Shown: positions 58,670-64,000 of the stretch, in pieces
Numbering within the stretch: the stretch's first letter is position 1
How the letters are laid out: every line of letters starts with the position of its first letter
DNA from: Rhizobium redzepovicii
Lineage (GTDB): Bacteria; Pseudomonadota; Alphaproteobacteria; Rhizobiales; Rhizobiaceae
Direction: 5' to 3'
Length of the DNA: 64,000 nt
NCBI RefSeq assembly: GCF_019793435.1
Contig: NZ_JAILYH010000013.1
Location: forward strand, 164,485-228,484
The notes under the pieces: model-generated
Databases searched by the model: none
What the model was told of the DNA's origin: nothing
Seen by the model: the letters and a program-made list of their open reading frames with translations, nothing else
Program-made: the position numbers and the translations under genes

Positions 58670-59989
58670 TCACCGGCTTACCTGACTGATATGCGCCTCG
58701 TTCTGAGCAGGTAGAGCTGCGGCGTCTTCGGACGGCGCATCGGCGATGCTGCGGCTCCGGGTTACCCTGATCACGTCGCCCGGCGCTAACTCGGTCGTTT
58801 CCAAGGCCTGGAATTGAGTGACCTGTCCATTGTCCCGCCGGTTCACGACGAACGTCAGGGGGAGTTCGTCAACGCGGTTATTCACGTTGGCGCCGTTCGC
58901 CAGGTCTTCGAGAAGAAGTTGTTGCGTGGTGTCGCGCTTCAATTTCAGCTGATCGAGATTGGCTCTTTCCGCCTGCACCTCGGACGCGATCTCGCTACGG
59001 CGAGTGTCGGAAAGTCCCTCGAGACTGCGCGTCGTCTCGTTGGTTGCCTGGCGGCCCCGCATGATGGCGGTGACGAGGTCGAGCCGGTCGGAGCGATAGG
59101 TGGTGAGCAACCGTTCCAGATCCATCTGGCGTGAGCTGATTGTCAGGCCCTTCTGGACCAGCGTCTTCACGCTCGTCAGTTGCTCCTCGACCGACTGGAT
59201 ATTGTCATCCGAGCCTTTCAGCTTTTCTTGCATTGTTTCGATTTCCGCCGTCAAGAGATTGCGCAATTCGACGAGCGCCACCGACTGTTTGTCCAGTGCG
59301 TTTGCACGGGCCTGAAAAATGACCCGCTCCTCCTCGTAGATACTCTCGGCATATTGCCGATCGGCAGCGGGCGGCGGATCGAAGGCGATCTCTTTCTTCC
59401 CGGCCATCTCCGCTTGCAGCCGCGCGAGTTTTGCCGAACCGCGCAGCAGCGAATGGTCGATCTCCCGCAAGTCGCCGGCAAGCCTGATCGTCTGCGATTG
59501 CTGCTGTGCCGCAGCCCGCAACGGGCCGCCGCTCATGGCCAGGGATTGCAGGACGCTGAGGCCAGAGCGAAACTTGTATTCTCCCGGCGCTACCACGTCT
59601 CCGACGACGTAAATGGAGGGATAGTCGAGGATATCGATGGTCACCGCAGGCGCCTGGGCCAAACCCATCTTCGCTTGAAGGCGCTTGGCAATTTCGCTGG
59701 TAAGGCCCGCATTATCCAGATTTCCAACCGACAGCGACCCCAGAAAGGGTAGGGAGACCGTACCTGCATCCGAAACCGTATAGTCGCCGCCAATCCCGTC
59801 CCATCGCTCAAACTGGCCTTTGGACTGGATCCATTGGACGATTGTCAGGCGGATTCTCGTTTGTGGCGCCAAGGGGGAGCTGTCGGCGACAGCAGACGGC
59901 ACCGCTCCGGCGAGAAAGGCGAGTGTGCTGATGACAAACGTCGCGCGAAAGAACACGCGAGGGGCGCGGTGCGATAGATTCATATGCAT
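58670..59989 (-). CDS. ExoF-like polysaccharide export protein
   Basis: A 439-residue periplasmic protein. After a signal peptide (FRATFVISTLAFLAGAVPSAVA), a Poly_export region with GDYTVSDAGTVSLPFLG and a SLBB-like unit (YVVGDVVAPGEYKFRSGLSV) follow, then a long coiled-coil (about 175-370) and a final short domain. Length and layout match rhizobial ExoF. It should form the export path together with the ExoP-like kinase at 34381. ATG 59989 or 59983 are both possible. The flippase gene follows on the same strand. Confidence 0.85.
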   Translation of the reverse strand: MHMNLSHRAPRVFFRATFVISTLAFLAGAVPSAVADSSPLAPQTRIRLTIVQWIQSKGQFERWDGIGGDYTVSDAGTVSLPFLGSLSVGNLDNAGLTSEIAKRLQAKMGLAQAPAVTIDILDYPSIYVVGDVVAPGEYKFRSGLSVLQSLAMSGGPLRAAAQQQSQTIRLAGDLREIDHSLLRGSAKLARLQAEMAGKKEIAFDPPPAADRQYAESIYEEERVIFQARANALDKQSVALVELRNLLTAEIETMQEKLKGSDDNIQSVEEQLTSVKTLVQKGLTISSRQMDLERLLTTYRSDRLDLVTAIMRGRQATNETTRSLEGLSDTRRSEIASEVQAERANLDQLKLKRDTTQQLLLEDLANGANVNNRVDELPLTFVVNRRDNGQVTQFQALETTELAPGDVIRVTRSRSIADAPSEDAAALPAQNEAHISQVSR

Positions 59990-60554
59990 GTCTCGCCTGC
60001 AAACATTCTTACACGGACGCTGATACGATTACCTTGAACTCTGCTCGAACGCCGGAACCAAATTCCGAAGCTGCATCGCCAGTGTGCAGTCTGGCGAAGC
60101 CTTGAGGAAGGTGGAGGTCGTTTGCTTTGCCACATCAATATTGATGAGGTGGGGAGGGTGCTTCAGCCTAAATTGAGTAGAAACATGTATCGTCGGTGCC
60201 GCACACAGGCGTTGTCGCGCAAAATCAACAGGTTCTGCACGCAGAAATAGGCGCGCTCGCTTCGGTGAAGCGCAACCCCTCGGCAGCGCCTGTATGCTCC
60301 GGATCGCCGATCTTACCGCACGATGACCCGCCGCTTCGCTCTCTTCGCGGCTGCGAGCCTTGCACAGGAAACCGCAATCTCCGCCATCACGCATCTGATC
60401 CATCGCGCGGGCGCGCAACACGGCCGCTTGCCAAAAGGATGCCGCCAGTAGAGCGAAAGGAGTAGGATATACTCTGCTAATTTTCGACTATACTTCAGAA
60501 CTTCGCGTTTAAGCGATATAGATTCGACCCTGACAATCTCGCGAGGTACCTGCC
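59990..60554. promoter_or_regulatory. 565-base divergent upstream region
   Basis: Separates the ExoF-like gene (leftward) from the giant surface protein gene (rightward). A perfect 14-base palindrome CATCAATATTGATG is at 60133-60146, and a stem TCGCCAG-N8-CTGGCGA at 60076-60097 could lie in the exoF leader. The palindrome is a good operator candidate. No gene is supported in this gap. Confidence 0.45.
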
Positions 60555-63500
60555 ATGTATCGCAACGCTCGCCGGTGGACTTCGCGCTCACTCCTGCTGG
60601 ATTCGCTGGTCCCCCGATGGTTGACTGTCGGCGGAAAGGAAAGGCCGCGTAAGCCGGCCGGAAAGCAAGGGGATGATGCCCAACTCGCGGCAGGGGTGCA
60701 AACGGCGGATGGAAACAAGCAGGCTCCCCTTGTCGGCGATCCCCATAATGACGCGGCGCTCAACAAGCACGACGTTGGGCAGATCGCGGGCGTGGACGGT
60801 GACTCTGACGGTCGGGCCGACGACGGCGTTGTAGCGCCGCCCTTGCCCGACGCTTTCACAGTCAATCGCGAAATCGGAAAGCGAAGCGCTAATAGAGCCG
60901 CGTCCGTACTGTCAGTTCATATGCCGGATTTTGCCCCTTTCGAGGGGAACGCGCACGGACTTGCGTTCGGGTCGGCATCACCCCTTTACCGCACCTACGC
61001 TGGAATGAACCTCATAGGCGACGATCCTTTGGCGCCATATCTGCCGCAAAGCCCTTCACCGACCTCGTCGGGGCACGATTCTGCCGCCGTCGCCAGCGAG
61101 CGTGCGCACTCGGGCAAAGTCGTCATTCTCGAATCGACGCCGTCGGCGCAGTCGACCGTGCAGCATGCTGGTGCAAATGCGCTGGCGGTTGGCATGCCCT
61201 TTGGTGTGTGCGGGTGCGGCTACTATACGTCCCCCACACGGATTCTCGATTACGCCCATAGCGGCGCCCTGCTTCAGCAAGATGGTCAGTTGCCGGGATC
61301 AAAGCTGACCGACGGACCGGACTATGCGGAGGCGATCAAGAAGGCCATCGGAGCCTCGGTCAGCGACCCGCTTCTCGATCGTAGCCTGTCTCCTCTCTCA
61401 GGCTGGCGCGGAACCGCAACGTGGACAGAATCAACGGCCCTGAACGGATCGTTGCCAGGCGGCGGAGAGACCGGAAAGGGCACTACCACGAAGGGTGTCG
61501 GCACCCTTTCCGGCTCGGTGACGACGCCGTCTCCACCTTCTGCGCAGCGATCGTTGACGACGCAAAATCTGGCGGCCGCTGCGGCGGCGGCCAGCAACGC
61601 GATCGTCCTGGAAAACCAGAAGCAGGGCAACCCGGAGAGCGAGTGGGGTATCGACGGTGCCGGCAGCACCAACATCGAAGGTTTTGCGACCGACATCAGC
61701 GTCGACAACGGCAAGACGATCAACTTCAAGATCAACACGAATTCTACCAACTACCGGATCGATATCTATCGACTCGGCTACTATGGCGGCATGGGCGCGC
61801 GCAAGGTCGCGACAATGCAGCATACCGGATTGCAGACCCAGCCCAGTCCGTTGCGCAATGCAACGACCGGCACGGTCGATGCCGGCAACTGGGCGGTTTC
61901 GGCTTCGTGGACCGTACCTGATGATGCTGTCTCAGGCGTCTACATCGCCAAGCTTGTGCGCCAGGATGGCACCTCTGGCGAAAATCAAATCCCGTTCATC
62001 GTGCGCGACGATGCCAGCCACAGCGACATTGTCTTCCAGACCGCAGACGAGACCTGGCAAGCTTACAACGGCTGGGGTGGCGCAAACTTCTATGGCGGCA
62101 ACGGCCCCGCGACGGGCCAGGGCGCTGGTCGCGCCTATGCCGTCAGCTACAACAGGCCGATTGCAACCCGCGGCGGGGTCGGCACCTATGCCGGCCCGCA
62201 GGACTATCTGTTCGGCGCCGAATATGCTGGCATCTACTGGCTGGAACAGAACGGTTATGACGTCTCCTATATGTCGGGTGTCGACGTCGACCGCTATGGC
62301 AGTCTCCTGCTTAATCACAAGACCTATATCGATGCCGGGCACGACGAATACTGGTCGGGACAGCAGCGGACCAATGTCGAAGCCGCGCGCGACGCGGGCG
62401 TCAACCTGATGTTCTGGAGCGGCAACGAAGTCTATTGGCGCACCCGTTGGGGCAACGCCTACAGCGCCGACGGCACGCCCTATCGCACACTTATCTCCTA
62501 CAAGGAGACATGGGCGCCTGGCAGCAGCATCGACCCTTCCAACGAATGGACGGGCACCTTCCGTGATCCGCGTCTCAGCCCACCTGCCATCGGCGGCGGA
62601 AACCCGGAAAACTCGCTGACCGGGCAGTTGTTCAAGGTCGACGATGTCGGCAGCAATCTCGCCGCGATCACCGTCGGATACGACGACGCCAACCTGCGCT
62701 TCTGGCGCAATACGAGCGTCGCCAATCTTCAGCCTGGCCAGACGGCAACGCTCACCAAGAACTATCTTGGTTACGAGTGGGATGAAGCGACTGACAACGG
62801 CTTCGATCCGGCTGGTCTCGTCAAGCTCTCATCGACGACGCTTCCGGTCAGCACCTACCTGCTCGACTACGGAAACACGACCGGCAATGCGACTGCGACC
62901 CACAATCTGACGCTTTATCGGGCGCCCAGCGGTGCGCTGGTGTTCGGCGCCGGTACCGTCTACTGGACGTGGGGCCTGAGCGACAATCATGACAATCAGG
63001 CGACTGCGACCGATCCCCGCGTGCAGCAGGCTATGGTCAATCTGCTGGCCGATATGGGCATTCAGCCCGGGACGCTGCAATCCGGGCTCGTTGCGGCAAC
63101 GGCTTCGGCGGATCATACTGCACCGACTTCGGTGATCACGGTGCCCGCCACGGCGGCCGTTGGATCCACCGTGACGATTACCGGCACAGCTACCGATTCA
63201 GGAGGCGGGGTTATCGCCGCGGTCGAGGTCTCGACCGACAACGGGGCGAGTTGGCATCCGGCGACCGGCGATGAGAACTGGACTTATAAGTGGTCGCCGC
63301 AGACCGCGGGCACCTACACCATCCGATCTCGCGCAGTGGACGACAACGTCAACCTGGAAACACCCTCGACGGGTCGAACGGTCACCGTCAGCGGGCCGAA
63401 TTACACCTCTCTCTTCGGTGCAGCGACACCGGCGGTGATCAACACCAACGATACCTCGGCCGTTGAACTCGGCGTGAAATTCCAGACCTCCTTGGCGGGC

Positions 63501-64000
63501 ACCGTCACCGGCATTCGTTTCTACAAGAGCGACCTCGATACGGGAACGCATACAGGTTCACTATGGTCGAGCACTGGTACACGGCTTGCGACCCTCACCT
63601 TCACGAACGAGACGACCAGCGGCTGGCAGACTGCCTATTTCACCAGTCCGGTGTCATTGACAGCCGGGCAAATCTACACGGCGTCTTACCACACGAATAC
63701 CGGTCATTATTCCACGACCACCAACTACTTCACCTCAAATGTGACCAGCGGTCCGCTGACGGCACCGGCCAGCGGCAATGGTGTCTACCGCTATGGCAAC
63801 AACAGTCAGTTCCCCACGACCACATTTCAGTCGACGAATTATTGGGTCGATGTGATGTTTACCACGCCGAGCTCGAACACGACGCCGACGGCGGTTGCCG
63901 ATGCGGGCGATGCGACCGAGAAGGGCGGCGTGGCCAACGGTTCGGGCGGCGTGGTTGCCAGCGGTAACGTGCTGACCAACGACACCGATCCGGATTCTGG
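60555..64000 (+). CDS. Giant modular surface/secreted protein (DMFase-like + Ig-like + DUF4082 + VCBS-like), 3' end cut
   Basis: The frame is open from ATG 60555 (GAGG eight bases upstream) to the end of the window, 1148 codons with no stop. No Sec signal is seen; type I secretion with a C-terminal signal beyond the window is likely. Residues 1-360 are low-similarity and polar. About 361-832 resemble the C-terminal domain of N,N-dimethylformamidase large subunits (RIDIYRLGYYGG, YIDAGHDEYWS, MFWSGNEVYWRTRW). About 854-949 are an Ig-like domain (TDSGGGVIAAVEVSTDNG), about 950-1102 a DUF4082 domain (VTGIRFYKSDLDTGTHTGSLW), and the last part begins a VCBS/cadherin-like repeat (GNVLTNDTDPDSG). Probably an adhesin or cell-surface enzyme. 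Confidence 0.82.
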   Translation, partial: MYRNARRWTSRSLLLDSLVPRWLTVGGKERPRKPAGKQGDDAQLAAGVQTADGNKQAPLVGDPHNDAALNKHDVGQIAGVDGDSDGRADDGVVAPPLPDAFTVNREIGKRSANRAASVLSVHMPDFAPFEGNAHGLAFGSASPLYRTYAGMNLIGDDPLAPYLPQSPSPTSSGHDSAAVASERAHSGKVVILESTPSAQSTVQHAGANALAVGMPFGVCGCGYYTSPTRILDYAHSGALLQQDGQLPGSKLTDGPDYAEAIKKAIGASVSDPLLDRSLSPLSGWRGTATWTESTALNGSLPGGGETGKGTTTKGVGTLSGSVTTPSPPSAQRSLTTQNLAAAAAAASNAIVLENQKQGNPESEWGIDGAGSTNIEGFATDISVDNGKTINFKINTNSTNYRIDIYRLGYYGGMGARKVATMQHTGLQTQPSPLRNATTGTVDAGNWAVSASWTVPDDAVSGVYIAKLVRQDGTSGENQIPFIVRDDASHSDIVFQTADETWQAYNGWGGANFYGGNGPATGQGAGRAYAVSYNRPIATRGGVGTYAGPQDYLFGAEYAGIYWLEQNGYDVSYMSGVDVDRYGSLLLNHKTYIDAGHDEYWSGQQRTNVEAARDAGVNLMFWSGNEVYWRTRWGNAYSADGTPYRTLISYKETWAPGSSIDPSNEWTGTFRDPRLSPPAIGGGNPENSLTGQLFKVDDVGSNLAAITVGYDDANLRFWRNTSVANLQPGQTATLTKNYLGYEWDEATDNGFDPAGLVKLSSTTLPVSTYLLDYGNTTGNATATHNLTLYRAPSGALVFGAGTVYWTWGLSDNHDNQATATDPRVQQAMVNLLADMGIQPGTLQSGLVAATASADHTAPTSVITVPATAAVGSTVTITGTATDSGGGVIAAVEVSTDNGASWHPATGDENWTYKWSPQTAGTYTIRSRAVDDNVNLETPSTGRTVTVSGPNYTSLFGAATPAVINTNDTSAVELGVKFQTSLAGTVTGIRFYKSDLDTGTHTGSLWSSTGTRLATLTFTNETTSGWQTAYFTSPVSLTAGQIYTASYHTNTGHYSTTTNYFTSNVTSGPLTAPASGNGVYRYGNNSQFPTTTFQSTNYWVDVMFTTPSSNTTPTAVADAGDATEKGGVANGSGGVVASGNVLTNDTDPDS

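Noticed and set aside
61657..62409. 250-codon plus-strand frame inside the giant protein gene
   Set aside because: It is in a different frame from the long open frame starting at 60555, is Ser/Arg/Pro-rich and lacks motifs.

Overview
The window looks like chromosomal or large-replicon DNA of an alphaproteobacterium of the Rhizobium/Agrobacterium group. The grounds are high GC with strong GC3 bias, a rhizobial-type glycerol ABC transporter beside glycerol kinase, many ABC uptake systems, and ExoP/ExoF-like exopolysaccharide genes. I saw no rRNA, tRNA, CRISPR array, transposase or phage gene.

Layout. (1) 1-5249, plus strand: the end of a glycerol uptake operon (permeases, a small DUF2160 membrane protein, binding protein) followed by glycerol kinase. 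(2) 5273-9915, minus strand: a complete CUT2 (ribose-type) sugar ABC system. (3) 10159-12043: a frameshifted alanyl-tRNA-synthetase-like pseudogene diverging from a RES-Xre toxin-antitoxin pair across a strong inverted repeat. (4) 12100-24540: a divergent catabolic island. Leftward lie a DapA-family aldolase, an Asp-box (sialidase-like) protein, an iron-type alcohol dehydrogenase and a PdxA-family dehydrogenase. Rightward lie an oligopeptide/oligosaccharide-type ABC transporter, a DUF1537 acid-sugar kinase and a GntR regulator. The kinase plus PdxA2 pairing points to a sugar-acid 4-phosphate route; the full substrate is unknown. (5) 24638-31748: housekeeping and stress genes, including an RsbQ/KAI2-like hydrolase one base from a PAS histidine kinase, a DUF421 protein, a protein-isoaspartate methyltransferase fused to a membrane domain, an orphan SUKH protein, an MscS channel and a cupin. 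(6) 32183-60000: a large surface-polysaccharide locus. (7) 60555 to the window end: the first 1148 codons of a giant modular, probably secreted protein.

The polysaccharide locus has two operons back to back around a 618-base gap. Leftward are a GT2, two GT4, an ExoP-like BY-kinase, and gmd-fcl for GDP-fucose. Rightward are a Wzy-like polymerase/ligase, a beta-helix protein, a WecG-type transferase, a WbaP-type initiating transferase, a UDP-xylose synthase-like enzyme and two GT2. A LuxR-type regulator with a degenerate receiver follows on the opposite strand. Next comes a tightly overlapping six-gene nucleotide-sugar operon (two hexapeptide acyltransferases, an oxidoreductase, two DegT aminotransferases, an epimerase), then a Wzx flippase and an ExoF-like export protein. 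Together they encode initiation, precursor supply, assembly, flipping, polymerisation and export of a heteropolysaccharide likely containing fucose and an N-acylated amino sugar, with a pentose possible.
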